Assembly: GCA_022496805.1 (NCBI GenBank)
Contig: CM040088.1
Location: forward strand, 1,426,001-1,490,000
Source of the DNA: Pohlia nutans
Taxonomy: Eukaryota > Streptophyta > Bryopsida > Bryales > Mniaceae
Direction: 5' to 3'
Length of the DNA stretch: 64,000 bases
Part shown: piece after piece, positions 34,671 to 47,959 of the stretch
How positions within the stretch are numbered: the first letter of the stretch is position 1
How the letters are laid out: each line of letters begins with the position of its first letter
Notes under the pieces: generated by a model
Told to the model about the DNA's origin: nothing
Seen by the model: only the letters and a program-made list of their open reading frames with translations
Databases searched by the model: none
Translations under genes and position numbers: made by a program

Positions 34671-36510
34671 AGTGGAATCTCATTCACCATTGTGGACAAT
34701 GTATACATTACAACAAAAACCAATCTTCCAGATTTATTGCATTGCATTTGAAAGATTTATCATATTTCCAAGCATTTAAAAAAAGCATTGGTTACCATAT
34801 TGTTCTCCCCTTATAATATGACACCTTTGGAAAACAAGAAAAGTATCATATATTTGATAATATGACATTTAGAGGTTTTACAAACATGATATTTTATAAC
34901 AGTAGGGGTCCAAACCCCCTACTACTTGGACTGAATTTTATAGATACACTAACTTTTCTTGGAACTATGTTGAGAGAGGACATTGACATTATATGAGGGA
35001 ATTTAGTAAAAATCAAACAAGGAAAAATTACTTAAGATGTGGAGAAAAGAGCATCCAAGAGTATTCAAGAATATCCAAGAGCATCAAAAAGAATCTTAGA
35101 AACTTTAGTAGGGATAAAAGGTAGAGGTACAACAAATGAGCCTCTATCAATACTTCAAACATTTTGGACTAAATTGTTCCATGGTTAGCCACGGGAGGGC
35201 AACGATCCCACCAGTGCCCAATAAACACCCAAAAAATTACATTATACCCTTTGGATTGCCCCCAATATCACCCCATGTCCTTTAAGGATTAACCATCTAC
35301 TTGTATAGCATAGGTTCTTGATTAAACAACCAACTTTGACATACAGCAAAGTACTTGAAGTAAGATATTGAACCTCTTATTGAAAATAAGAGTTTAAAGA
35401 AGTTTGTCGAAGTCAATTTAAATTTGCAACTACCAACTTGTTGAGTTTGTTCAAAAGCTTTGGAACATGCATCATGTCTAATTCTCCAAAGTCTCAAGGA
35501 TTATCCAAAAATAAATAAATAAATAAATAATTTGTCCATGGTTGTGAGTATCTTCCAATCTTACAACGGGAGGGGGTCGGTCATCAACATCATCAACTTC
35601 CTCTCCTTCTGAATCATCACCCATCCAAGCCCAATGCTAAATCCAAAAGGTCATCAACTGGCCCGGCAGCAGTAGCCAGCAGCGACTCCCAATACTCCAA
35701 ACTCACGTCCAAGATGGAGTGTGAGAAGTGAAATCTTCCCCAGCAACAACCAAGATGTTTCAAATTTCAACTAAATCCATATCTTGCAGTTTGATTAAAT
35801 TTGAAGCAAGTTATGGAATCATTTAGAAAAATGTTTTTTTCAGAAGCATATAGAAAGTATGTCAAGGCACCTTCAAATTTTCTTGGCATTACAAAGAAAA
35901 CTTGAAGTGTCTTCATTTAAAATCCATCAAGCATACAACTTCAAATCTGAAGAGCGAATGCCTGATTGACTAAAGACCTCTGATGCTACTATCAATTGGC
36001 CAACATTTATCCTACTCTTGCAAAATTGCCTAAACTCAAAGCACGTACAAGTACATCAATGCGCTTCAAATTGCCTCTTTCATCTACTGGTAGGAATTGT
36101 CGAATTGCTGGACTCAATTTAGTATGTGAATCCCCTATAAATTCTCATAACCATGTACAAATGAAAATCGCTGTGTCCTAATGCATTACATTGATTTCTT
36201 ACGTGGATGGCTTGTTTCCTTGTCGTCTTCCAGCCTTGTATATATAGAGAGCATGATGAAGCAGCTTCATTCTTGCTCAAGTTTGGTGCCTCCAATCATA
36301 TGGTGGAAGCAGTAGTTAGACCTGCAGAGATATATGGATTCTATGATGTGTAAGAACTTATAAACATGGATGGTCTACAACAAATAAAGGCTAGACTGAG
36401 CAAGTGACCAAAAAGAGAGTACGCACGTAGGCTGCACATATCAGGATAGACGTTTTTACAGTATATACAACAGCAAGTCCTACAGTTGAGCAGACCCTGC
36501 GATTTATACC
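34671..36510. other. intergenic region, no gene recognised
   Basis: A fragment of the 'gcgactcccaa…ccaagatggagtgtgagaa' repeat seen in the 33.7-34.4 kb elements recurs at about 35680-35740. An (AAAT)n run is at 35508-35530. A frame at 35996-36181 has no recognisable domain. Confidence 0.5.
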
Positions 36511-39500
36511 TTAAATTTTCTCCACATCCTCATCCAAGTCTCCAAAATTTTCGGCAATCTCATCAATTTCTCCATCTGCATCAGCATCCAGCAATTCATC
36601 CATGTCCACATCTTCCATATCAGTGTACTTCATAGCTGGGGCTGGAGGTTGTTCCAGCTGTCGTTTGGCTTCCTCTTCTTCGTATTGCTCCGCAAGCTTC
36701 TTCATAGATTCTAAACTTTTATCATTGAATAAAGCATGGAAAGGTTTCGTAACCTGCAACAAACGAACATGTTAGATGGTGCCAGAGAAACAGTTTTAGA
36801 AGTCCTGTAAATGCTTTTCTTTCCAGGTACAAAAAGTACATAAGACATTAAATGGCAGCAAAGCTCTTAACCCCTAACTGCCCAACCATGCATATTTTGC
36901 ATGATGTACAGAAGCAAACTTTGTTTTCTCATCCGTCATTTTGCAGTGTGAATTTTTCACTGAATTTTTATGGGAAGCTTCATGCATGTATGATCCGATT
37001 AGAAAGGGGATGATTTGTGAAACTTTTATGCCTCGTTTCATGTTGCAGTGTTTCACCAAAAATTTCAAAGATTTTAGTCTAAAAGTGCTCTTTAAAAAAT
37101 AAACTCATAAAATTAAGCAACCAAAAAATCTCCAAAAATCACTACACTAAGAATATTACATTTTAATGCATCACAACAAATCTCATTCATAGATTGTCAA
37201 TATCTTATTCGTAATCAAATTACAAAATAATTTTGAATATAAGTTTCAAATTTTATAGAAAAATATTGGTGATAGCAATCACAGATCTACCCGTATGGAT
37301 AGAATCTAAAATTCGTTTTGTACAACTTTTATTCATACATCAAGTTCAAAATATCCCTCTTAGTTGCATTTTATAATGCATCTTTGCAAAACTGCCCAAA
37401 CTGAACAGGGGTGAGGACGTTCAGGGGTTAAGGACAGACAGTGACGACTTCAAATACTACAATACAGGCAAAGTTGCATTAAGTCAAGGGTAGACTGTGT
37501 GTAAACCTTGTAGAGCCGATGCCTTTCTCTTGAACTCGTAATCAAATTTTTCCAGTGCTTGTCGATCTTTAAAGCTTTTGCACACCCTACAACCTGCAAA
37601 GCAGATTAAACGATAACACAAATAAACACAAAACTATTTATAGACATTACAGCAATGCTTCAGCTATTTCATTGAACTCTAGTTCTAGACGACATAAACA
37701 CAGTGCAGACTGTAGCACTCGTCACATCGTATCGATATTTACCATAGTGCAGACCATTGTACTGATGATGGAACAAAATGACAATCACCTAGAATATATG
37801 CTTACAGTGACAACTGAAACTGTAGTTTTTTTAGCACATGTACAATTCAGCCCTCTGTTAGATTAGCATGCAAAAAGAACAAAGGTTTAGAACTCAAACC
37901 AGCATAGATGCCCTGGCCCGGGTTAAGCCCACATTCATTCGTCTAAAATCAGAAACAAATCCTATGCTTTTCCCTTCTGTGGCTCGCACACAGGAAAAAA
38001 TAGCAACATCCTTCTCTCTTCCCTGAGAGCACAGCAAGAAGAGCTTAATTAGTTCAGAACCACAGTAAGCTGAGCTGTAACCACTGACGCTACAGGAGAG
38101 TATTAAGTCAGGCAAGAAAGGGTTTATGGATCAAGGTCAGGGTGAATCCAATTGAAATAACCTAAACCCTCTTTCAAGAATAAAGATGAGCTGGTCATTT
38201 GTCTCAATTTAACAGAAAAACATGAGACCTAAAATGAATGGAGGTTTAGAAAATAAATTGGGCGAGGCCGGATGTTAATATCATACCTGGAACCCATCGA
38301 CAGTGTTAATATCAACAAGACGAGCAGTTTCTTTTCCGAGAACCTCCGTAAAGCGTTGACGAAGCAACTTGACTTGAAGTTTGTATGGCGATATAACAGC
38401 AACAGTAGGAGCCCCTTTCAATTCCGGATATAAGGCAACCAAATGTCTGTATAATACTAGAACAAACTCGACTTCATCCTTGTTGACCCAAGACCCACTT
38501 CCTGGAGGTTGACTCTCCTCGCCATCTATGTCAAAAAATGTGTAGGGACCAAAACATCGGTGTTCATGCCATGCACGCTTTGTCACTCTTTCCACGTCAT
38601 CACCATCCTCCAATGCCCCTTCATAAAACTCATTCGATGGAAATTCACGAATCTGACACGGACGAAATCCACGAGCAAATAAAAATTTGAAACAGCACCA
38701 TAATAAAGAAAGCAAAGTCTTAGTAAGAGCTGCACACAGTGGAAAAAATCATAACGTCTGGAGAGAACTACCCGGCAGGGATTAGAATAAGCTCAAGAGG
38801 CGACCATCCACGAGAATTTTGAAACAGGGAAGATATTCAACAATTTCTTCTTCAAGCCAATCAACGTTGGATGACATGAAATACCTGTGGACTCATACGA
38901 TATTGCGTTTTCAGCATTTGCACAGGATACCCTGCCTTCTGAAATCGCTTAAACATGCTCATACCATACCTGCAGCACCAGAACATAGGTTCAAAGATTT
39001 ATTAGGTGCTGTAGAAAACAAACTGGCTGTAATGGAAAGAATGACATTCTGTAAAATAAGTACCACATGCAAAACATTCATCGAGGTCATCTCACTCAAT
39101 TTCATTGCAAATGTAATTACCCATGAGCAACTGCTTGTGTGGATAGGACAGTGGCAGGCAGTTGTAGTGGGTCTCCAACCTGCATTGTCATAGAAAGTCT
39201 AGTGAATCGACACTAGCCTGGCTAGATGAAAACCAATATCAACTATAACCTATAATCTGCCAATGTTACATCTGAAGTGGTGAAAGCGCAAATTCACGAT
39301 TTCTATATTTGAATTCTTCCATACACCAAGTATGATCCGCAGTCATCTTCACTATTATGTTAGGCGCCCTTACAATATGGCAGTTATGATTACACCACAA
39401 GCAATCCTGCTAGCAAAAACTTCCCAAGCCATGTGCATACCAGAAATACTTGCCGACAACCATGAACAAGTGGTACTAGTGTTGAAGGCTCCACCTGCAC

Positions 39501-42500
39501 AGGCTTCCACCATGTTACTTACCTGGCAACTACTTTCCAAGGTTATATATCTAAGATCCGCATAACAGCAAAACTTATAAAATACTGGTATCCAAATTCC
39601 AATTTGAAAAAGCTAAATCAACAAAGCCTTCCCAGAAAAGATAATTCTTACCGCCTGAGCTGCCTCATCAATAATAACAACATCAAAACCACGATTCATT
39701 CGCATGAAAATGCCAGCACCACTAAAACTCAGAGTAGAACAGACCTGCAGAAATCCATAAGTTGGTTCAAAAATGGTACAACGCAAATGTAAATCGACTA
39801 AGAAAACCACTGTAACTTTAAACATATCCATATACATTCATAACATTAGTTACACATAATTGGAGTTTCATAGCAAACCCACAATGGCAGCCTCGTCTAA
39901 AATGGCAATTCGGCATCGATCACGTTCCATTCCAGCACTAGTCTTTGGCCCAGCTGATACAGCTGACTTTTCCACACTGCTCAGACGTTGTGTAACCTGC
40001 AGGAAACAAGTTCATTGGTTACTATATGCACCTGGAAAAAGAATCATGCACATGTTCCATGAGATTGACTAAAATAGTGTTTTGCAAATCTAGGAAGAAT
40101 ATTTGCAACTACAATAGAGTTAACGAAGTAGGGCAAAAGTGGGTTGCTGACACCGTGTCAGTAAAAAGGAAGGAGTAAGTCTAAGCGAGGAAATCTCTGG
40201 TTTCATACTACAATAAGTTAAGTATAACGCTAGTTCCTCAACATTTTACTGCCTCGCCAATAATGTATACGGCCTAGGACACGCATTGAATATGCCATCA
40301 ACACAGTTACATACTGAGCTTCTTCAACAGAGCTAATTCCATCTTTGAAGAACTTCGACAACTTGAAATTTAAGAAGCCAGCTATAGAACATTCCAAAGG
40401 ACCCATTTTCTACAATGTCACCTTCAGTTCTCTGTGGCGCATTAACTTGACAGGAATCAAAGAGGCAAAGCAATGCAACACTCACTAAAGTGTCCATAGT
40501 AACAGCGGAGACTGAATGATGTGCATTAAGGCCCACTCTGACAACGCTAGGTGTGTATGATAGTCCAGCCTCATCCCGAAGACCTGCAATTTGCTCATAG
40601 TCATTAAATTAGATCAGCCTTAGTGAGCAACATTGAATATTATCATGGCTACCAGAGTTTCTTAATCACATGCCTCAATTAAGAAAGGACGAGAAGGCGT
40701 CTTCAGGTAAGCCACACGATCTTAAGTTGGGAAAAACAAAGCAGGGAATGTGGAGCAACCTTTATTCAACAGACGCAACACTATTTCATCCAAAGCAGAA
40801 TTCGACGGAGCACACACCAACACGTGTTTACGATGCTTCCGTTTAGCTCCAATATTTTCTGGCCGCTGCAGCCAACCATAAAGAAGAAGAAAATAAGACA
40901 AAACCTCTAATAATAGTACTCATTGTGCTGAAACAAAAGACGATTTTTCTAAATCTAAAGAGAAACATGAAGACTTACAAACTGATTGGCAGAGGTGGGG
41001 AAGAACCCATCATCACCATCCGTGGGCATAATGAGATCCCGAGGATTGACACTTTGGTTTAGCCACGGTGAAGCCTTTACCCAGTTGTCCAACCTGCAGT
41101 GAATGCCAGATAACACCATGTTACAAGAGCCAAGTTCTTGATCCCAAACAGTTCAGATAATGATGCTAACTGTGAAGCACCGAACAACAATCTGCTTAAC
41201 ATAATTCACAGCACTTCGTATGAAAATTATGCCAGCGCACAGTGGAAATGTCTGCATGTCAAGCAAAATCAAATTGCAAATAATAATCAAATGTCAGGAT
41301 GTTCAACCTCTCCTTAGATGTAAGCTCCAGCTTATGTTGAACAGATATATCACCATTACTGCAAATGGAACAACGTTCAGAAATGAGACAAGGTAAATAT
41401 AGTTACGTAAAGTAAACGAGAATAATAGAATTGCATCAGATTTTGCAATTAAGCATACTATTACTGCACAAAATTTCATATTGAACAATTAGCTTGAAGA
41501 GCATGAATTTTTTAAGCTGGAAGCCCAATGAAGAAAAAGAGACAACATCACTGGAGGGAAACGAAGTGAATGCACTACTTGAAAGCCTGTCTAACCGGTG
41601 TGGAGTGCAAAACAACGCTGAGAAGGCCCAGAATAGTCTGTGTCTTGCCTGTTCCAGGTGGCCCCTGTGTCATTATAGAAAGTTTAGTGGAAATTGTAAA
41701 AGCCACCACTAAAGTCAAGTCTCTACTCACTGACGAGAAACCCATATCTTCCTGCACTACGTGCATAAAGATTGCATTTCACAAACCTATCGTTATCCAA
41801 TCAGTTATCCTCTAATGAATGTGCATAAGAACCACCTGAAGAGGACAAGAAAAGCACCTGAATAAGCACCAAAGGATCTTTTGAACAACCAGCCTGTATC
41901 AACCAAAACTCAGAATGAGCACATCCAATTTTTGCAGATAGAAGTGCGAGTAGAAACGAACCAAAAGCTTGTCCACAGAGGCTTACATTGAGGCTTGGGG
42001 GGTGCACCTTTTGTTAACATACTATACCACATGGGTGCACATTACAAGTGCTTATTGAGATTTGGAGTTACAATATTTACTTACAACTAGGGTATTGTTT
42101 TTTTAACAATGTAGATATATTATGCACTATTCATCGTGATATATCAATAATAAATTTACAATAAGGGTATATACACATTGTGTTGGTATCAAAAATCAAA
42201 TGAACATATGATGTGACTGACCACGTAATGATAAGAAAATTGCAAGAAGTATATATACCATTCCAAAAGAAAACAAAGAGGTTGTTCCATATGTTATGTA
42301 TACAAGAGAAAAAAGGCATTAAAAAAAGGATTATCAATAATTATAGCCCAAATTACTTTGTATGTATGATCCTTTTTCTTCCTCTTAAAAATATATATGG
42401 GTATTAATTTTAAGGTGACGCATGCACGTAATATAGACTTTTAACAAAAGGTGCACCCCCGGACATTGAGGAGAAACCGTGTCAATATATACATTGAGGA

Positions 42501-44562
42501 ACTGGCACAAAGCACTAAATGTCGCCACACACCCTTCAAAATTACCTCGATAGCCTGAAGCTGTGATATATTATGAGTTTGACTCAAGTGATCCAACAGC
42601 GAGGGGGGAATTGTCCATCGGCCTGAATCTTTAGCTGAGTCCGTTTCATCTTCTTCAATCAGGCTGCCTGAAAGAATAGTGTCAACAAATGGCAGGGAGC
42701 CCACTGATCGGAGCGCGATGTACTCTCGTGTGATAGTTGACATGTTGCATAGCTGTGCACAGAAGGGATCGTCAGTTGACAAGTACTTTAAGAATTAAAA
42801 AATTAAAACTATTAACAAATAAAAACATCACTGGGAACTATTAAAAGGCAGACTAGAACAAAAGACATTCCGAAGACATTCTCTGTCACCTTTACACTAA
42901 GAATACTCTTGGTTGCACGTGACAGCAACACAAGCTAATCTTTTATTCCACTTCAAAGCCTGAAGTGTGACGAACCACTCCTGGCATAAACAAAAGGCAG
43001 AAAAGACACCTTAAGAATCCACCACGCGGTTCTGGGAGCAGCAAGAGATGTGAGCACTTTTGCTGAAGCTTTATTCCCATTTTCGCCCCCCTTCCCAGCT
43101 TCCATCTCCAGGTACATGCGTAGCCGTAAAGCAGCTTGACCCTCACGACTCTCCACATTGGCAAGAGCATATGTACTTGGTAACGTCCCTTTCCCAAGCT
43201 GAATTCCTCAGAAACAGTAGGTTTTTAGAAGAAAAGAAATGATGATATTGACAAGGACATAATACTTTCAAGCATCTTTGTGATCGTAAAACAAAACCTC
43301 AAGTACATGCAGAGAACGAAGACCAACATGGCAAGAGACGTGTCATGCACTTTGCAAGTTCAAGAGCCCTAAGACATTAAAGTGTATCCGACAAGACTAC
43401 ACATCACTCATACCTGTTCTTTGCTGACAAGCACCAGATCGTTCTCGAAGTACTCTTGACAATCTCCGGCGTCGATAGCAACCTTCACGAAGTGAAACTC
43501 ATTGACTCTCTCGCAATTTAACACTGCGACCATGTGAGTTTGTGTGCCACCTGCATAATACCATGAAAAAGCGCAAATAAACATCTGTTCTAACACGTCT
43601 TATTCATCCAACGAAGTATCGCACAGCAATTTTCAAGACGAGAAGTATCAAACCTAAATAGAAATGACTATCGTCCAAGCCTTCGTTTGTGGACGGCGGC
43701 CCAAACGACGGCTGGGAATATTGATCCAGACATTGGTTTCTTCATAGGTCGAAAGTAATAAATATTCATGTTTCCTGAGGATCTACAGAAATATAGGTAC
43801 ATTCAGATAACAAACCTTCTTCTTCATCCCCGCGCAGAATTTGAGAGCGACACTCTTCGAGAAGAAGAGACTCAAAGACATCCAGATAGTCATCCACATT
43901 ATGAAATGTATCAGGTACTTTGCGCAGAACAGACCCTGCAGTGTGATCTGATGCCTTCCTCTTCTTTTGGTTTGCCTGCCATGTTTCCAAAAACCTTGGC
44001 AGTCAGTATTTACCCTCTACACCAACCGCACAACATTATCTAACAGTACTCTGTTTCTGAGACCAGCAACCGGGATCAATCCACAATCAGAAAACAAGCA
44101 CTTTCCACTGTTCCGCTTTCCTACATTCATGTAACAACTCAAATAGCAATCCAGTGACTCACGAAAGTCTTCGGAATAGTCTGCTAATGCCTGCTCTACA
44201 AACCAGTGAATTTTTTTTGTCATGAAACAATTTAGCATTTTTGCTACTTTTCCGTGGTTGACACGTTCACGAAAGTCTGCTAATGCCTGCTCTAGGAGTT
44301 CACGTCCACTCGAAAAAGACCTAGGAATTCTACGTTATTCGTAATGGAATGGGCTGAAACGGCGGTTCAAAGCGGGAATGAAGAGGAGAGTCGATTCAAA
44401 GCGGAATTAGGTCAAAAGAGACCAGAATTGGCGCAAGGAAAAACGTGTGAGTACCTTGCTGTCGGTGACAATGCGAAGATAATCCCAGGCGAGGACGATT
44501 TTCTGAAGCCGCGTCTGGTGCGACGCGACCTGCGCAGCGCGGTCCTGGCGAGGCGCGCCCAT
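36511..44562 (-). CDS. MAA3: SEN1/MAA3-type superfamily 1 RNA/DNA helicase
   Basis: Complete 20-exon gene, 838 residues. Exons (minus strand): 44562-44455, 43975-43816, 43550-43414, 43198-43010, 42752-42546, 41893-41858, 41664-41579, 41358-41308, 41093-40979, 40865-40760, 40583-40486, 39996-39883, 39744-39652, 39494-39441, 39179-39121, 38969-38885, 38652-38287, 38022-37900, 37593-37507, 36753-36511. All have GT-AG borders and agreeing phases. The helicase motifs are intact: Walker A GPPGTGKT (280-287), '[10 protein letters not shown]', DEAA box (495-498), GDPLQLP (520-526), 'TQYRM', 'TVDGFQGREKD', and motif [13 protein letters not shown] (715-725). An acidic Asp/Glu-rich tail follows. The length and order match Arabidopsis MAA3, a nuclear Sen1 homologue needed for female gametophyte development and linked to RNA processing. 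Motif III has Leu where the family often has Lys. ATG 44562 sits in GCCATGG. Introns carry two MITEs. Confidence 0.95.
36867..37431. mobile_element. TTAA-type MITE, family B, copy 4, in last helicase intron
   Basis: It starts TTAACCCCTAACTGCCCAACC and ends cgttcaggggTTAA. It is 565 bp, non-coding, with TTAA on both sides. The interior matches the copy at 46388-46977 ('ctcatccgtcat', 'gatgatttgtgaaa', 'aaaatattggtgatagcaat'). Confidence 0.8.
41994..42462. mobile_element. Mutator-like MITE (469 bp) in a helicase intron
   Basis: The inverted ends share GGGGGTGCACCTTTTGTTAA (20 bp perfect). The element is bracketed by a 9-base direct repeat ACATTGAGG at 41985-41993 and 42463-42471. A 9-bp target duplication is typical of Mutator-like elements. 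The interior is AT-rich and has no transposase. It sits in the intron between exons 5 and 6 and leaves both splice sites untouched. Confidence 0.85.
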
Positions 44563-46387
44563 GGCCTTCGTCCCGATCCCGAGCCCTGAGTTGTAAGATT
44601 GGCCAACAATTGATCCAAGCTTGCAAAAACAGAGCGAACGAGCTTGAGAAACGGACGAGGTCTTCCCCAAACCCTAAAACCCTGTCGTATACAAACTGGG
44701 ATGCTTTTCAATACCGTAGGTGGATTAGAAAGAATATTCCTGATCAGTTGTTTTCTTAGGGGCATTTAAATGCCAGAAAGCACCAAAAATAATTGGCGTG
44801 TGCTGGTTGGTTCTCTCGCTGGTGGGGTGAAAGACTCTAAATCCCCGGACCCGGACGTTAATGCAAGAGGACAAAAAATGGATGAAGACCCTAGATTGTT
44901 TCAGTTTTTGAAAAAAATTCGGATGAAATGCCAGTTTTAAATGAAACTTATCCAAATATGTGGCTCAAAAGATAGTTCTATCCAAAATATAAATGAACAT
45001 TAAAATATTTGACTACACCATTTATTTTATGTTGCCACTTTAACACTTCTTCAAAAACCAAAAAAATCCATATTCCTAAATGGTCCTAAATGCCAAACTA
45101 TTTGAACATTTACAAAGACCCATTACTCCCTTTGTTCCAATTTGATTGCTACAAGTGAACAAAGAAATAGTGTTGGTTTACAGCAATCAAATTGGAACAG
45201 AGGGAGTATAAAAATGCAACATGTAGGAATATTTTGAAGTTGATGTACCAATAAAAATTGTGAATTTCTAAATTTGATTGAAATTGTACATTTAAATCTA
45301 CTATAATTGCTATCACCGATATTTTAATAGGAAATAAGAAACATAATTTTTTTTCTTTTAAAAATATCTTTCTTGCATATAAAGATTTTATTTTGCTCAT
45401 TCACCACTTGAAGAAAGTAAGGTGACCCCATTGATAATTCACCATTCACTAAAATGCTTCTCACATTCACTTCAATGGTTTGCTATTGTAATCACCAAAT
45501 TTTTCCTACAATACAACTTGTGTATGACGCATTTTGGTGCCAAATTTGGTACAGGGAAGATATTTGGAAGTTGAAATAATGTCAATTTACCAACTTCAAT
45601 GTCTAATGTGAAAAAAAATGCATATCAATTATACAAAAGCTTTCAAGGATTCAAATTTTTGGTAAAAGTAGAAGTCGTAGTAAGGAACAATATGGTGTCA
45701 CAAAAAAATATGTCACATTCAAGTTTGAAATGTCTTATAATTTTACATTTTGCAATAAACATTTATTTATAGTTACTTATTTTAGGACTCACATTTGAAT
45801 AGGTGCTTGATTTTACCTCATCTTACTCTAAGTAAGAATATATAAGTGTGATCACTCCCCATGCATCCCAGAGAGGATAACTGGTAAATTTTCCAAAAAT
45901 TTTAAAATTTAGAATTGGCATTTCTTACACTCTGAATGTCAAAATTATATTATTTCGACACTTAGGATGACGAAACTGACCTTAACACACGAAAGTCGCT
46001 TGATTTTACCTCATCCTACTTTAAGAATGTACCCTACATTGTTGTCAAATTCAGTAAAAACTTATTCAAAATTGCATGTACTCAAATTTTCAGAAATCGT
46101 AATGTGGTATAATTGAATAATGTAGAAAATACTAATGAAAATAATCTAAATTCATAAAAATTCAAGATTTTTGCAATGAAACTACCCAAGTACAAATTAC
46201 AACACTTTCCATCAAAATGAATGTTACAAATTGCAAAATAAGGAGAAATCATCTCGTGCTATATCAATGTCCAAAATTTTAAAAATGAAAAGCTCAATGA
46301 GGTGTAACAAACAAAACGTAGGATCAAAAGTCACGGGGAAATATTAAATGTCACAAGAAATGAAATTTGAAGAAAATATAATTTCAC
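44563..46387. other. helicase promoter side and repeat-rich intergenic DNA
   Basis: The GC-rich stretch 44460-44700 is likely the helicase promoter/leader. Positions 46080-46380 repeat part of 3960-4330. Apart from a Stowaway element (45124-45208) nothing else was recognised. Confidence 0.45.
45124..45208. mobile_element. Stowaway-type MITE (85 bp)
   Basis: The ends are TACTCCCTTTGTTCCAATTT and AAATTGGAACAGAGGGAGTA, with arms continuing to 'gattgct'/'agcaatc'. TA flanks both sides. Confidence 0.9.
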
Positions 46388-46977
46388 TTAACCCCTAAAT
46401 GCCCAACCATGCATATTTTGCATGATGTACGGATTTGAAGTCCGTTTTCTCATCCATCATGCACTATTTGCAGCATGGATTTTTTATTGAAACTTTTATG
46501 GGAAGTTAGCTCCGTGCATGTGTGATCTGATTAGAAAGGGGATGATTTGTGAAAATTTTATGCCTCGTTTCATGTTGTAGTGTTCCACCCAAAATTTCGA
46601 AGATTTTAGTCTAAAAGTGCTCTTGAAAAAGTCAAGTACTAAAATTAAGCAACCAAAAAATCTCCAAAAATCACTACACTTAGAGTATTACATTTCAACC
46701 CATCACAACAAATTTCATTATTAGATTGTCGATATCTTACTCGTAATCATTTTACAAAAGAGTGTTAAATTTTAAGTTTGAAATTTTAAGTTTGAAATTT
46801 AATACACAAATATTGGTGATAGCAATTGCAAATCTAACCATATGGATAGAATCTAAAATGCATAATGTACAACTTTTATTCATTCATCAACTTAAAAATA
46901 TCCCTCTTAGTTGCATTTTATAATGCATCTTTGGAAAACTGCCAAATCTGAAAAGGGTGAGAACATTTAGGGGTTAA
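46388..46977. mobile_element. TTAA-type MITE, family B, copy 3
   Basis: It starts TTAACCCCTAAATGCCCAAC and ends gaacatttaggggTTAA. The ~12-bp inverted ends are intact, TTAA lies on both sides and the length is 590 bp. This is the best-preserved family B copy. Its right TTAA is also the left TTAA of the next element. Confidence 0.85.
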
Positions 46978-47561
46978 CCCCTAAACGTTCCAGGGTGTCC
47001 CTGGAATTGACAATTTGAGAAAAGTCATCATAAAGTACTATTTAGAAGAATATTTTGGAATTGATATATAAATGAAAGTTCTAGATTTTGAATTTTAGAT
47101 TCCATCCGTACGGTTCAATTCACTAATACTATCACCAATATTAAATTATAAAATTTGAAAGTTAAAATTAAAAATTCCTCCTAAATTCGATTACAAACAA
47201 AATTTTAATATTTTTTGAGTAAAATTTGTTGGAATGAATTTGAAATGAGATACTCTTAAACGTGGTGATTCTATGAAATTTTTGTGTTCCTTAAATCTAT
47301 GACCTCATTTTTGCAAGGCCACTTTTGAACTACAGTCAATGCAATTTTGGCTTGGTCAATGACTTGACATACTTCTACATTTGTAATTTTAGAAAAATAT
47401 GCACTCAAGTATGACTAAATCCAACCATTAGATAGGACGACAACTTGGTGAAGTATCTCTACAAATATAGATGACTTTCATCCAAGCATTGATGAAAATG
47501 TAGGGAAGGTTTGGATCTGTTAGTCGTCCAATTTCTGGACGCTGTGACGTTTAGGGGTTAA
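46974..47561. mobile_element. TTAA-type MITE, family C, copy 1
   Basis: It starts TTAACCCCTAAACGTTCC and ends gacgtttaggggTTAA. It is 588 bp and non-coding. The first ~370 bp match the family C copy at 56165-56554 ('ggtgtccctggaattgac', 'ttaaacgtggtgattct'). The last ~200 bp are missing from that copy. Confidence 0.85.
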
Positions 47562-47906
47562 GAGCATCCCCAGTGGTCCTTTAATTGTAAGCCCGTAAAT
47601 GAACTTCGATAAACAGTTCCGGTTCCTTTCCAGGTTCGGTGGAATTGCGGTCGACCCTTAAAGGCGACCTGTAAACCGTTTTCTTTTCCTCGGGTTTGTT
47701 TTTCTATTTATCAAAATTTCTATTTCCGGCACTCAGGGGCGGCCTGAAACGGCCTGAAATTTATGGGTCGACGGCCGTTTATAGGCCGCGACCCAGATGA
47801 AAAAGTGAATTAGAGGCCACCACTGGGCCTCTTCAAACCCCCTAAGCCCCTAAGCCGGATGAGATTGGATGGAGGCTTAGGGGCTTAGGGCACCATTGGG
47901 ATGCTC
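47562..47906. mobile_element. Tourist/PIF-like MITE (345 bp)
   Basis: The left end is GAGCATCCCCAGTGG and the right end CCATTGGGATGCTC, imperfect inverted copies. TAA flanks both sides (47559-47561, 47907-47909). The interior is GC-richer ('cctgaaacggcctgaaatttatggg'). It abuts the preceding TTAA element, making three MITEs in a row from 46388 to 47906. Confidence 0.75.
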
Positions 47907-47959
47907 TAATGCATGAAATATAACCCTAAAAATTAATTCACTTCGTATTTGGCCTAATG

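Noticed and set aside
42213..42407. Frame inside the Mutator-like element
   Set aside because: Only 64 codons, AT-driven, no transposase motif; the element is non-autonomous.
36868..47561. CCCCTAAA motifs as telomeric repeats
   Set aside because: They are single units at mirrored ends next to TTAA, not tandem arrays, so they are transposon termini rather than telomere sequence.
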